A stretch of 64,000 nucleotides of DNA from Babylonia areolata (Eukaryota; Mollusca; Gastropoda; Neogastropoda; Buccinidae). Position 1 is the first letter of the stretch; each line of letters begins with the position of its first letter. The position numbers and the translations under genes were made by a program. The notes beneath the pieces are model-generated. The model searched no databases. It was not told the origin of the DNA and saw only the letters and a list, made by a program, of their open reading frames with translations. The stretch lies in NCBI RefSeq assembly GCF_041734735.1, contig NC_134876.1:99384168-99448167 (forward strand), written 5' to 3'. Shown in pieces: positions 33,101 to 45,403 of this stretch.

Positions 33101-34325
33101 AATGGTGAGGTGCTTCTGGCCAGATGCCAGTGGGAGTTTCATGGTCATAAGCCTATCGTTGACTCCCTTTGGGATTCCAGCTAGCTTGCTGACAAGTGCT
33201 GTTTTTACTGCAAAACCAACACCAGCCTCACGTCGCTCTTTGCTTCCTCGTCCACTCCAGAAGAAGGTGTAACCAGATCCCCGTTCACAGAGCTCGCCTT
33301 CGCCTGCAAGCCGAGTCTCACTCAAGGCTGCGATGTCGATATTGTATCTGGCGAGTTCGGATGCAACTAGTGCTGTTCTCCTTTGGGGTCTGTCTGCGTT
33401 ATCTCTGTCCAGGAGAGTCCTTATGTTCCAAGCACCAATGGTGAGAGGAACGATCCTTGTTTTTTTCTTTTCTTTCTCTTTGTTTCGACCGCTGATGTAG
33501 GGTCCCCGCCAGCCGCGGTATGCTGGCCAGGGTGATATGGAGCAGGCAATTTTTAGGGCACCTTTTCTAGCCCCTTCCTCATGCTAGGGAGGTGAGCAGT
33601 GCATTCCTAAAGAGGGCTGCTCAGACGCTCAGACGGCTGCCGAGCTCCATCGCTGCTCCTGTCGACGAAGAACGACCCTATGGCCTGAGCCGCCTGCGTG
33701 CAGGTCTGCGGCTGCGACTGCCAGTGTACCCACACCTGTCGTTTCGTCGCTCGCCTGTCGCCACAGGACTTGGGGGTGATGAAATGATGAAGGATGAAAG
33801 GTCATTTTGGATGACTGATGACTTGCGCGATGAGTTTGTTTAAAGTGAAGAGGAGTTGCGCAACGTCGACCTCACTCTCTCGTCCGGGTCCACCAATTTC
33901 CAGTGGCAAGACTAAGTCGAGACGACTGGAGGATGAGCACGGATGCAGTGGATGACCAAGATATCCTTTCGGTGTCTCATCTTGCTCTCTGCACTCCACA
34001 GTGCGTTGCTGTAACCGCCTTCCTCTCCGTTGAACCGATAGGTTTCTTCCGCAGATTCTGCCGGATCCAGACTTCGCATGCATGGGTAGACACACCCCGG
34101 GGGCCAACTGCGTGTGGCATGCACACAGCACGGTGGAGCTAGATGGCCGTCGGTGGCTCTCCTGAGCCGACGCCCTTTTATGGATCTCCATAAGGGTGTC
34201 TAGCCACCCGCCTCACCAGTCCCAGAAGGGAGTGGTGGGAGTGCCGGTTTAGTCGTCGGCAACCCGACCCTGAACAGGTTGTACTGGATTACAGGTTACC
34301 AGTAGCAGATCTAATGACCTGACCT
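30157..34325 (-). mobile_element. Non-LTR retrotransposon (LINE), apparently full length
   Basis: About 4.17 kb, minus strand, bounded by the 12-bp direct repeat GACACACACATA at 30145-30156 and 34326-34337. From the 5' end (right) it has a G+C-rich leader of about 0.7 kb, then a long endonuclease/reverse-transcriptase frame, then a short 3' UTR with C-rich sequence. It ends near a small hairpin, CATCGATCTCGATGG-like. There is no poly(A). G+C is well above the surroundings. A near-identical stretch lacking the insertion (about 35648-35760) marks the empty site. The clade is not assigned: the layout resembles RTE/Jockey/CR1-like APE-type LINEs. Confidence 0.88.
30254..33583 (-). CDS. LINE ORF: AP endonuclease, reverse transcriptase and C2H2 finger
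   Basis: Open without interruption from 33583 to TAG at 30254-30256, about 1109 codons. From the N-terminus: a Lys-rich stretch, then GAWNIRTLL and LSETRL (start of the APE fold), GDFNARVGSD, and TDHRLVV (catalytic-core motifs). The reverse transcriptase follows with FKDASIIHLYKRKGN, DNHRGISLLS, CGFRKERGTTD, DLTKAFDTVSREGLW, NGVKQGCVLAPTLFS and the catalytic FADD in FLFADDCALN. After FTYLGSTLSR come a WAGHVARMPD region and a terminal C2H2 finger, CPNC-x12-H-x3-H. No ATG lies between 33583 and the endonuclease motifs. The nearest in-frame ATG is at 33604-33602, followed after six codons by TAG (33586-33584). Reverse transcription at a nicked target is the known role of this family. Confidence 0.93.
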   Translation of the reverse strand, partial: HEEGARKGALKIACSISPWPAYRGWRGPYISGRNKEKEKKKTRIVPLTIGAWNIRTLLDRDNADRPQRRTALVASELARYNIDIAALSETRLAGEGELCERGSGYTFFWSGRGSKERREAGVGFAVKTALVSKLAGIPKGVNDRLMTMKLPLASGQKHLTIVSAYAPTMTNPDEVKAKFYEDLHSVIAAIPKADKLIILGDFNARVGSDYISWDGVIGKHGVGHCNPNGLLLLQTCAEHELLITNTVFCLPTRNRTSWMHPRSKHWHLIDYVIVRKRDRQDVRVTKTMCGAECWTDHRLVVSKLNIRIQPKRRPQGQKAPKRLNIAKLKNITIKQSFVELLEDRLESASLNNQNVESDWRTLRELIYSTASETLGPMIRKHKDWFDENCDEIKQLLDEKRRLHQAHLSNPKSTSKKDAYNAIRRTVQQKLRQMQDKWLSDKADEIQGYADRHDMKRFYDALKEVYGPTSSGSSPLLSADGNTLITEKENILERWAEHFNSVLNRPSSINDEAIDRLPQVPTNEALDDPPTLLETQKAIRLLSSGKAPGSDSIPAEVYKDGGTVLTEKLHQLYSLMWKEETIPQDFKDASIIHLYKRKGNRQACDNHRGISLLSIAGKILARILLNRLTAHLDQGHLPESQCGFRKERGTTDMVFAARQLQEKCQEQNADLFSTYVDLTKAFDTVSREGLWKIMAKYGCPRKFISLVSQFHEGMQARVQDNGETSAPFPVTNGVKQGCVLAPTLFSLMFSAMLTDAFRDGDVGIGLKYRTDGKLFNLRRLQAKTKVMTDIIRDFLFADDCALNAGSEADMQLSVNKFATASRNFGLTISTRKTEVLHQPAPGKPYVEPNITVNGQRLSAVERFTYLGSTLSRNATIDDEVNVRIARASATFGRLNANVWNRRGISLETKLKVYRAVVLPTLLYGCETWTVYQRHAKKLNHFHTTCLRKLLNIKWQDRTPDTEVLAKATLPSIFTILMQSQLRWAGHVARMPDHRLPKRLFYGELQQGKRSHGGQKKRFRDTLKVSLKAFDINPDSWEESAVDRNKWRAAVHKGAKLCEANRTAAAVQKRQARKSRANKLPDNDMPVFVCPNCQRTFRAQIGLFSHLRTHR

Positions 34326-34385
34326 GACACACACATACATACATACAGAGAGACCTTGGTTAGTTTATAGTAGTCAGCCGTGTAC

Positions 34386-34392
<7 letters not shown>

Positions 34393-34447
<55 letters not shown>
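34393..34447. repeat. (GT)n microsatellite beside the LINE
   Basis: Uninterrupted GT dinucleotides in the module on the 5' side of the LINE. Confidence 0.95.
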
Positions 34448-34451
<4 letters not shown>

Positions 34452-34647
34452 GAGAGAGACAGACAGACAGACAGAGACAGAGAGACCTTAACCTACATGC
34501 CGATGTAGATCATCAACACGGCCTATCACATAACACAACCTAAACCCGCGATTAAGATTTTAGCAGCATAGGTTTCAATCACTTCAAGAGATCGTTTGGA
34601 TTTGTGAACCTATACAACAAACCAAAGGAATAAAATAGTTCTTACCA

Positions 34648-34954
34648 TGGTCGAAACTTGGAAGTCCACAACACAAAGAATTAATCCTCTGATCCTGAAG
34701 CAGGTGTTTATTTTCACCAAAGACACTTTACAGAGAATATGACAACAGCGACTGAGTAGAGAGGTCCGTTTCCCTCATAAAAGTGAAATCATCTGAAGCT
34801 AAGGCTAACTGAAAAGGCCTATTTATACTAATTCTAGTTTGTTCTTCTGGAGGAGTGAGGGGGGTAAAATCTCCCATTGTCAACGGAACAATTCTCCCAA
34901 ACAACAGGAACAAAACAGGAACTCGCCTGGGTCAACGGACTGACGACTATGACA
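34648..34954 (-). other. LTR-like promoter unit, copy 2 (possible solo LTR)
   Basis: Nearly identical to the unit at 28454-28780 except for the missing G-run expansion. Its TATA box is at 34830-34818. Similarity continues beyond both ends, so the two copies arose by duplication of the surrounding module and not by two insertions. Confidence 0.45.
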
Positions 34955-35245
34955 TGATGTTTGACGGGTCTCGTGACATTTTAGCCAGGCACACTTGACA
35001 TCCCAGAGTCATAGGCTGGGATAGAGAGAGCTGCAGTGTTATGTTAGTACACACACACACATACACGCGCGCGTGCGCGCGCGCACACACACACATGCAC
35101 ACACACGCGGCGGATGGGTGTAGGTGATGCTGTGGAGATTTGTCGGTGTCCCATCAGTAGACAGACTGCCTGGTCAGTTTCAATCTAACAGGTACAATGG
35201 AGAGAGACAGAGAGAGAGGCGCACGCTCTCACTCTCACTCACTCA

Positions 35246-35290
<45 letters not shown>

Positions 35291-35384
35291 TTGTCTCTGT
35301 AAACCGTTCCTTAACAATTGCATGCACATCAGTACACACACACGTGCGCTTCTCTTGTTAGTTTATTGTATGTGTGTGTGTGTC

Positions 35385-35473
<89 letters not shown>

Positions 35474-35873
35474 TGTGTTTGGTAAGACTGAGCCCCCGTG
35501 TGAGGTTGTTGCAGAGACAGAGAGAGCGCTGGGAGAGAGAGAGAAGAACAGATACAAGTACTAGTTCATCCTGCACCTAAACGACCTCATCACAATCGGA
35601 ACAAAGTATCAGGGAGAAAAAGAGAGAGAGTGAGAGGCGAGTGCTCACATGTATATCCACACATGCATTGCACGCGCGCGCGCACACACACACACACACA
35701 TACATACATACATACAGAGAGACCTTGGTTAGTTTATAGTAGTCAGCCGTGTATATGTGAGGATATATATGTGTGTGTTTTTGGTCAGAGAGAGCGCGCG
35801 GAGAGAAAAGAAAAACAAAAAAGCTTAGGCACACACACACACACGAGCGCCTGTCTTGGTTTTATTGATTGTA

Positions 35874-35909
<36 letters not shown>

Positions 35910-36462
35910 TGTGTGCTTGGTAAGACTGAGCCCCTGCGTGTGAGGTTGTTGCAGAGAGAGCGCGCGCTGGGAACAATATCGGGGAGCAAAAAGAGTGAGA
36001 GGCGAGCGCCGCGCTGGGAAAGAAAATATACAACCACCATTTTATCCTGTGCCAAAACGATCTCATCACAATCGGAACAAAGTATCCGCAGGGGAGCAAA
36101 ACAGAGAGAGAGAAGCGCTGGCAAGAGAGAATATTACAAGGACCATTTCACAGTCCTGCACGACAGCATCACAATCGGAACAAAAAGTATCGGCAGTCAC
36201 AGAGGGAGAGGCGAGCCGCTCACAAGTATACATGTGTGTTTTTGGTCAGACAGAGCGCGGCACGCGCACACATACATACACACATACATACAGAGAGACC
36301 TTGGTTTGTTTATAGTAGTCAGTGTATAAGACGGATGTGTATGTGTTCGGTAAGAGAGAACGAAAAACGAAAGCTTAGGTACTGTCCACACACACAAGAA
36401 AAATTTCCGGAAAATGGGGTACAACCCTCCTCTCACATGTATGCACACACACAACACGCGCG

Positions 36463-36506
<44 letters not shown>

Positions 36507-36883
36507 TACATACATACAGAGAGACCTTGGTTAGTTTATGCACACACACAACTCTGACACTAGCTTCTCTTGGTCAGTTTGTAGTTGCTGTATGTGTGGT
36601 GAGAGAGTGTGTTTGGTAAGAGAGCATGTCGCACAGAGAGACTGAGAGAAGCGTTGTGTGTGAGAGAGAGAAGGGATCGTATACAGCATCATTTCATCCT
36701 CAACCCGATACAGAACCATTTCAAGTTCTCCCGCACCCAAACGACCTCATCACAATCGGAATAAAGTGGTCCGCACACACACAGTAGACACTCGCGCCAC
36801 AGCGGCAGTTTAAAAAAAAATTTTTTAATAGCCTACAAGAAGGGAAGCCATAAATATTTGTTTAACAGTACCGCACGACACAT

Positions 36884-36938
<55 letters not shown>

Positions 36939-37698
36939 CAGAGACGGGGAGAGACAGAGAGAGACAGAGAGAAAGACAGAGACAGAGAGAGCTTAACCTA
37001 CATGAGAGAGAGAGAGAGAGAGAGAAGGAAGCTACTACTACTACTTATAGCAATAATATACTACTAATATTACCACTACTCCTACTACTAGCGCTGCTAC
37101 TAGGAACAAGAAGAATAAGAACACACACACACACACACACACACACAATAGATGAAGGAAAAGAAAGGACAACAACAACAACAGCAACAAACAACAACAA
37201 CAACAGCAAGAAACAACAACAACAACAAAAACACTCCAAAAAAGCAGAAAACATGATGTCAATGACTCGAGGAAGACAGTAACAACAAAATGCCCGAGGC
37301 AGAATCGTCCCAGAGCATATCACACTGAAACCAAATGAACTTATTAACTTGCAAGCCTCGTCTCGTAATCGCAGTAACATAATACGCCTGTCTCCAGCGC
37401 CCAGGGAACACTGTATCAGATACACCAGTGGTAGCCCAGCTTCCCTCTACATCACTAACCCACTGACACACACTGAACCTTGGCAGTTGGCCAGGGTAAA
37501 TTCTCCCGGGTAAATTCTCCCGATTTGTGTACTGTGTGACCTGTTGATACAGTATCATTTTCCTCAACCAGATACAGAACCTTGGCAGTTGGCCAGGGTA
37601 TATTCTCCCGATTTGCGTTCTGAGTGACTAAACTGAGGTCCCGTGTGCGAGGTTAATTGTTGCAGAGAGAGAGAGAGAGAGCGCTCAACCACAATCAC

Positions 37699-37733
<35 letters not shown>

Positions 37734-37878
37734 TGTGTGTTTGGTAAAGACTGAGCCCTCTCGCCTCATAATAATATTATAAACTTTTTACAGTACCGCA
37801 GACAAATAATGAAGTATTTTTTCATTGGTTAATAATAACGGGGCATGATTGCACCACACGATGCAATTAATGTGAGGA

Positions 37879-37910
<32 letters not shown>

Positions 37911-38068
37911 GTAAGAGAGAGAGCGAATGGGGAAAGCTTAGCTATTGTCCACACACACTAGTACTACAGCATCACAATCTGAACAAAAAAAGTATCGGCA
38001 GTCACAGAAAGAGAGAGAGAGAGCCTGTGTGTTTGGTAAAGACTGAGCCCTCTCCGTGTGAGGTTGTT

Positions 38069-38103
<35 letters not shown>

Positions 38104-38458
38104 TCAATCACAATCTCGGAACAAATTGGTAAGACTGAGCCCCGTCCGCTGCCGCGTGTGAGGTTTGCTGCACACACACACACACACACAGAGTACCGCA
38201 GAAAAATAATGAAGTATTTTTTCATTGGTTAATAATAACGGGGCATGATTGCACCACACGATGCAATTAATGTGAGTATGTGTGTGTGTGTGTGTGTTTG
38301 GTAAGAGAGAGAGCGAATGGGGAAAGCTTAGCTATTGTCCACACACACTAGTACTACAGCATCACAATCTGAACAAAAAAAGTATCGGCAGTCACAGAAA
38401 GAGAGAGAGCCTGTGTGTTTGGTAAAGACTGAGCCCTCTCCGTGTGAGGTTGTTGCAC

Positions 38459-38490
<32 letters not shown>

Positions 38491-38891
38491 CTCAATCACA
38501 ATCTCGGAACAAACTGGTAAGACTGAGCCCCGTCCGCGGCCGCGTGTGAGGTTTGCTGCACACACACACACACACACACACACAGGGTGCTCAATCACAA
38601 TCTCGGAACAAATTGAAAGTATGGGGAGCAAAAGAGAAAAGAAGGCGGCGCTGGTAAGAGAGAGAATATACAAGAACCGTTTTATCTTGCACCATAGAGA
38701 GAGAGATCTTGGTTAGTTTATAGTAGTCACAATCGGAACAAAAAGTACGGCCGGGAGCAAAAGAGATGTATATGTGAGGATGTGTGTGTTTGGTAAGACA
38801 GAGAGCGAAAAAAAAATTTAAAAAAAGAAAAAAAAAGAGAAAGAAAGCTTAGGTACTGTCTACACACACACAAGAAGAAAAAGTTCCGGAA

Positions 38892-38931
38892 AATCACAGA
38901 ATCACAGAAATGTTTGGCTATAGGCTAAAAG
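38892..38931 (-). mobile_element. Short 3' end of a CR1-like LINE
   Basis: TCACAGAATCACAGAAATG followed by TTTGGCTATAGGCTAAA matches, on the minus strand, the last 40 bp of the CR1-like remnant ending near 59195. Only the extreme 3' end is present. Confidence 0.5.
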
Positions 38932-39330
38932 GGGTACCCCCTCTCACATGTATGCACACACACAACGTTAACTTCTCTTTGTCAGTTTGTAGTTGCTGCA
39001 TGTGTGGTGAGAGAGTGTGTTTGGTAAGAGAGCATGTCGCACAGAGAGAGAGCTGGGAGAGAGAAGCGCTGAGAGAGAGAGAGAGAAAGGATCATATACA
39101 GCATCATTTCATCCTCAACCGGATACAGAACCCATTTTCTTCCCGCACCCAAACGCTCTCGCCACAGCGTGTTGTTTCTGTCTCCCCACACTCGTTTTAT
39201 CCTGCACCATACAGACAGACCTTGGTTAGTTTAGTAGTCACAACTGATCGGAACAAAGTATCCCGGGGGAGCAAAAGAGAAAGAAGCGCTCATTTTCTCC
39301 CGCTGAGATTTTTAGTAGTAAAACAGTTGG

Positions 39331-39547
39331 CCAGGGTAAATTCTCTCGATTTGCGTACTGAGTGACCTGTTGATTGACATGTTAGTTGCAACAACGTCAA
39401 TCCAACAGGGCAAACACATGACCAGTGTCGGTTGCATCTTAGGCGATCGGTTTGACAGGGTTGGTGTTCAAAGCATGGCTCTTTCTCAGCCGGACTCAGT
39501 GGTTCGGTTTCGGTCACTTAACTCTGTTGGTCAGTGTTTGGGACGAC
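39331..39547. other. Unassigned sequence at the edge of the mosaic locus
   Basis: TTGGCCAGGGTAAATTCTC at about 39329 echoes two blocks at about 37489 and 37588. The remainder (to 39547) is unrecognised. Confidence 0.4.
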
Positions 39548-39755
39548 GGTTATTTATTTATTTTATTGTTTTTTTTAAATTTTTATTTATTTTATTTTAT
39601 TTATTTCATTATTTTATTTTATTTCATTTATTTATTTATTTTTCTCAAGGCCTGACTGACTGGAGCGCGTTGGGTTACGCTGCTGGTCAGGCGTCTGCTT
39701 GGCAGATGTGTAGTGGATTTGACCGAACGCAGTGAGCTACTGATGCTGATTGGAC
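39548..39755 (-). mobile_element. SINE family C with long (TTTA)n tail
   Basis: Core CTCAAGGCCTGACTGAC ... TGGTCAGGCGTCTGC ... GACCGAACGCAGTGAGC. A long TTTATT-rich tract at 39548-39645 corresponds to the 3' tail of a minus-strand insertion. Confidence 0.7.
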
Positions 39756-39810
39756 GACGGTATACATCTAAATTTAGCTCCAGCAAGACAGGCGCGAGGC
39801 GCATTTCTTC

Positions 39811-39841
<31 letters not shown>

Positions 39842-42800
39842 GTTCATTTAAATTTTTTTTTTCCCGAGGCGCAGTACAAAAATGGTCCAAATGTGTCAGT
39901 GCAACAAAACTATTCTTTTTTTTATCACATATACTGATCACACTTTTAAAAAGTTTACCACTGTAGGGAGCTGGAACATATCATTTTTTGATTTTTAACA
40001 ATTATTATTCACGCGAGCCCCTTACAAAGAGTGGCAAGGCGAGATTGTGTGCGGGAGGTTAATTACATCACCAATTGCAGGTCTCCAGAGAGCGTTTAGC
40101 GCGGTACAGTGCATGTGACTGACTGCTGCCGCGCTGGTGCTGACCTCTGATGACACTGCGGCAGATAACAGCCACAGAAAAGAAAGTTAAGAGTTCCTTT
40201 GGATCAAAAGAAAACAAACATTTTCAGTTTCAAGCATTTTATACTAAATTGTTACAAGACGCAGATTTCATTTTGTGAATGTTTTTGAGTTTCTTACCAG
40301 TCATGACAATTCATATAGAATGAAATCAGTATCATACGAACTGCAAAAGTGAATTTAAGAAGGCAGCACAGGATCATTTAGTTCTTAAATATAATTTTGT
40401 TGACATTTTATGCAATGTACAAGAAATACTTAATGCTCTGCTGATTGATATATAGAATATAAATATATCAGTAGTGTTAATAGGGTTTGTTTGGATGAAC
40501 ATTTTAAGAACACTGTCCAGACAATTACTTCAAAACGTATGGAAGGCAGATGATGCTAAAATTGACCAATCTATACCATGTCTTGATGTGAAAAGAACAA
40601 TATGTTAACTTTCTTTGGAAATGAACCGGTATTTGCAAATGTGACCCATGAAAATGGGTATAAGTTAACAAAAAAATTCTGCAGCTGCATTTATCAGTTG
40701 TAAAAAGTATGCAAAACATTTGTTTTCCTAAAAGGTAATAGACTGAGCTTTCTATTGAATGCATTTCTGAACTTACTGGATGTACAGATTATGATTTTGA
40801 GCTGGTTGAACAATGAAATATATTTCAGGTATGTAATATTACGGTTTTAGATTACACAAACCTTAGCTATATCATTGGGAATGTTTTAACAAAAGACAAA
40901 ATAACAACACAAACAAGCAGTTAAAGAAAACCCACTAAATGAAGCCCAAGTATCCAAGGTGCTTGTTAGTGAACCATAATTAGAATCAAAACTGTACACA
41001 TTTTCAGTCTCTGGCCCCCCTCTTCCTCCTCATCTCCATCCCGCTTCCATTCCCCTCCTCTTGCATGCTTTTCTTGTCCTTGTTGAGCCTCACAGCCCAA
41101 ACTATAAACAGATAACTTGGTGGTTGAATGCACCAGTTTCCCGTCCCATGCCCATTCCCCTTGACCACACCCCCCCATGCTGCACACACAGTGGTTCAAT
41201 AGATTGCTTCATCTGTCACATCTGTGTCAAACTCAGAACAATCAATGTCTGTGGTATAACATCGGTCATCATAAACAACAAATAATTTGCTTGAACATGA
41301 CCTGGGCACACCATATTACTTTTATTGGGATGGTGTTCTTCTTCTGGGTTTGGCAACAGTGAGATGCTATTTCTGTTTCTGCATGAAGGAAAACTTGGCA
41401 GAGACAAATAATGGGTAAACCAATGATGTAGGCAATATGGCTGTAACTACAGTATGACGGGTAAACCCATGTAGGCAGTTAACAGGTTACTTTGGTTCTT
41501 TTTAGTGAGAAAACACCATTTCTGTCAGTGATTAATAAAGCACAGCAGCAAAATGTTCCATCTGAATTTAAATATGAAAAGTGATTAAAAAAAAAAAGTC
41601 ATTGATGGAGTTTTTCAACTGAAGTATCAGTTCTGATGAATGAAGAAGACGGTGATTCATTCAAGGGGCATAAGATTGCACTGAAATGAGTACACAGCAT
41701 CCAAGTTCCAGATGTGATAGTTGACCTTCATGGGGTTTTAGAGTTAAAAACAACCCAAAAAGAAAAAGTTACACAATTTTGTTAAGTTGTCTGCCAAGAG
41801 AGAGAGAGAGAGAGAGAGAGTTTGTGTGTGCAGGTGTGTGCGTTGCCCATGCAAATTTGGTGCTTTCGAACATCATCTTAACTCTTATGAAAAATCTGTA
41901 GTCCCAAATCCGTGGTATAATTGTTTTCAAAATTTCTCTGATAGCACTTCTTTGAGTGGAAAACAGGCTGTGATATGACTTGAGCCATGATTTTGAGCCT
42001 TTTAGATTGTGTGTCAGAATTTACTCTGAGTATACTAAGTGCTGGGACCTGTAATTCAAGCACTTTGCTGTAACACCAGTTTCTTTTTATTTCATATTTT
42101 GCTCTTACTTCACTTCAGGCCAGTGTCACTCATCTTCCCCAGTCCTTCCAAGTTAGTTTTTACTCTTCTAAATCAGTCACAAATAGCACTCACACCAGCT
42201 GTGACTGGAAGAATTTTGGATGATCACTGGGTAGTAGTCTGACCAGTACTTTATATATGAATTTAATGTTGCATGACCTGATCATAATGGAATCAACCAT
42301 GAAAGCTTTATTTTGAGAGAATTCATGCACAAATTACAAATCTGGACTGATGGATGGACTTGAATCTTTTTCTTTTTTTGCATGGCTCGCTATATTTTGT
42401 TTGCTTTCAGCTCAAGTGTTATGATCAATAAATGGATGAATAAAATATTTGTCTTGTCCTTTACTTGGGTGAGGCATTTGAACTGAGTATGTTCCCAGGA
42501 AATACACTTCCTACACTCACCTCCCTCCCCCCTATCCTCCCCATGGGGATGCTGGGGGTCTCTCAGTAGAAATAATATTCCCAACTTCTGGAAAGTCTGC
42601 AGGAAATTCCCTCTTTTCTATCGCTGTCTTTTTTTTCTGGGTTTTTTCCTTTCCTTCATGTGCTGTCTCATCCTTTTTTTTCTGCCTTGCTGATCCATTC
42701 ACTTGTTGTTTTTTCCTAGAAAGCCTCGAATATTTTTTGTCTTGATAATTGGGCACTCTTACTCTTATTATGTTTTGTGCCCAGGACATTTGAGGTCCCT

Positions 42801-43300
42801 GTTGACATTTTTTGGTTTTATATGCCAGTTATTGTGTACAATTTTGTGTATAATCATGTTTATGTTCAGGTGAGTTTTTAAAGATCCTGTGGCTAAATGA
42901 TAACAGAATGGTCAATGTCAGAGGCATGTTTTAGGTTCGTGTGCATGGACGTGACAGTACTGGTGCCTCATTTTCTTTACCATGTGGCTTTCCTTTATTT
43001 TCCTTTCAGGTTCCATTGGATCAATATTTACAGTTCTCCAGTTCTGAAATGACCCGGTGTGATCAGCTGGGCTCTGGGCAACAAAGATAAATAAATAAAA
43101 GTTAACAGCAAATATCCTTCTCTTGTTTTTTTGAAACACCAAAAACCACACTCATTTTTCTCCTTTAATCAGTGATGCTTCACTTGGAAATATGAACTGA
43201 AAAAAAAAGCAGGTGTCAGACAAAAACAGATGATCTTTCTGAATCCTGTCAGACAAAAACAGATGTCTTTCTGAATTTACATATGTAGAAACATACTTTT
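39756..43300. other. Intergenic, no gene seen
   Basis: Mostly AT-rich. A small CpG-richer patch at about 40010-40180 could mark a promoter or an exon, but no motif supports either. (GA)n at 41797-41821. Frames over 40966-41199 and 42532-42789 have no domain. Confidence 0.45.
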
Positions 43301-44783
43301 CTTATACACACACACACACACACACACATATAGTAAACTCATTAATTTAAAGTAAACTCATAAATTAATAACAATGCATATAAATAAGTTTATATTCTTA
43401 CAACAGATCTTGTCTATACTTTTCCTACAGTGTATATAAATTCTGAAATCTCAGCCCTCTGGTTGTTAAGACTGAAATGCACATACACATGAAGGCACCT
43501 AAAGTGATGACATTACTAGTCTGAAGCGCCTTCATCATACAGTGCCATTATGAAACTAATTCACAAGAGCTTAAATGGCACCATTCTCTAGATAACAGGA
43601 TCAAAGTGACTTACAGTTGATATTGAAGTAATATACAACAATTATTAATACATGCAACACACACTTGCAGACATTCACATATTACAAAACACACTGATAA
43701 TCATCTTTCTCTCTTTTACTCACAAAAAGAAACCCTAAGACTGATATCAGTGTAACTTCTAAAAGATGGTTGTCAGGTAAAAAATGTTACATCTAACCAA
43801 GTACCCTGCAAGTCAATGTTATCGCTATTTATTGGACACAGGATATATGAAACAAAGGGTTTTTAAACAGACAATATAAAACTTATTTCCAATAAACATT
43901 TTCTTCAGATAAAAAACACAAACAAAGCAACCACCAGATGACAAAATATTAACAGTATTAACTAGAAAATAATTGTCTTTGTGTTTTGTTGGCGGAACAT
44001 AAAATTTCTAGAAAATTTACTTGTCTGTATTGTACTGCCCATCTGAATGTGCTGCTTCCCAGTTTGTGCTATGTGTGTTTATTTGATGAGTGCTCATGGC
44101 ACTGAATTAATATCAATGATTAACAATGGCTAAAGAAATGATATGATATAAATCCATTGGTCAGCGCTAAAATTTGTACAGCAGAATGTAAGAGACTGCT
44201 TACCACAGACAGAAATCACATGCATACGCACAAAACACACATGACCAAACAAGTATGGCTCAGGTCCTCTTTAGAATTCGAAAAAAAAAGCCCTACAAAA
44301 CAAAACAAAAAAGAAATAGCTTTGCAGACACCACAGAAACAATGAATTCACAAAATGTTCATATCAGTCTACTCTGACCAACGCATGTTTCATTGCACAG
44401 CTAATGAAAATGAGTTAAATTTGAGTAACTGAGGAACAAACGAAATTCCACACATCCTCAGTTACTTTCAGCCCATACAGAGGTACACCAGGAAAATAAT
44501 TTATAAATAATTAACAAAACGATCACCCATGTCCACCACAGTGTAAGTCTGTGCATTCAAATGGCAAGATAGTAACTGCATGAACTCCTGCAGTGTGTGT
44601 CCACAGTGTGTATCAGAAGACACACATTACTCACAAAATGGAACAAATCCTGTGGAGAGAAATGACACATGCAAAGATTTCCATCACTAGCTTTTCCTTC
44701 AGGGTCTGCCACATGTTTCCGCCTGGGCAGAGGGGCAGGGTATGGCCAGGGATGGGTGGGGCTGAAGGAAATCCACACACCGT
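43301..44783 (-). other. GMPPA 3' UTR and downstream flank
   Basis: Sequence 3' of the GMPPA stop on the minus strand; AT-rich, no coding signal. Candidate AATAAA hexamers on the minus strand lie at 44083-44078 and 43833-43828. (AC)n at about 43307-43328. Confidence 0.45.
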
Positions 44784-44884
44784 TCACAGAATGATCTGAT
44801 TTTTATAGCAGCCGCTGAGGTCCTTGTGGGGGAGGACGATGGAGTTCAACACAATCACCTCTGATGGCACCTGCACGTGGGACC
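44784..44884 (-). CDS. GMPPA: GMPPA last exon
   Basis: Two bases finish a Gly codon, then [32 protein letters not shown] and TGA at 44786-44784. The VLPHK.L ... NQIIL C-terminus is the invariant end of GMPPA/GMPPB-type proteins. Acceptor GTTTCAG. Confidence 0.96.
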
Positions 44885-44935
44885 CTGAAACAAATGTTTC
44901 TTCCTTTGAATCTCTTGCATTGTTACAGGCTCAGA

Positions 44936-45110
44936 TGAGTTTCAGTTTCAGTTTCAGTAGCTCAAGGAGGCGTCACAGCGTTTGGACAAATCCATATACG
45001 CTACACCACATCTGCCAAGCAGATGCCTGACCAGCAGCGTAACCCAATGCACTTTGTCAGGCCTTGAGAAAAAAAAAAGAAAAAAGAAAAAAGATAACTA
45101 ACTAATTAGC
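44936..45110 (+). mobile_element. SINE family C downstream of GMPPA exon
   Basis: GAGTTTCAGTTTCAGTTTCAG lead-in, then CTCAAGGAGGCGTCACAGC, ACACCACATCTGCCAAGC and GTCAGGCCTTGAG plus an A-rich tail. It sits in the last GMPPA intron, about 50 bp from the final exon's acceptor. Confidence 0.75.
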
Positions 45111-45403
45111 TAACTAAATAATAATAATATAATTAAGGCTCAGATGAAACAGTTCATAACAATCTTCTGCATTAAAAAAAACAGAAGTACTTCATAAGAT
45201 CAGATACAACATTAGTGAAAAAAAAAAAAAAGACGGAGTGGTGAAATTTCTGATCAGACCCAAACACTTTGGAAACTGATCTCAATTTGCAGTGAAACGT
45301 TTCAACTTTTAGCACTGAAAGGGCGGCATGAAGGACTGACCGCATCAGCCTGGGGATGGCTGTGTTGGTGATGGAGTCTCCCGTCGGTCCGACGGATGAG
45401 ATC

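Noticed and set aside
33802-34191. LINE ORF1 (129 codons in the leader)
   Set aside because: No RNA-binding or gag-like motif; the composition fits a G+C-rich 5' UTR.
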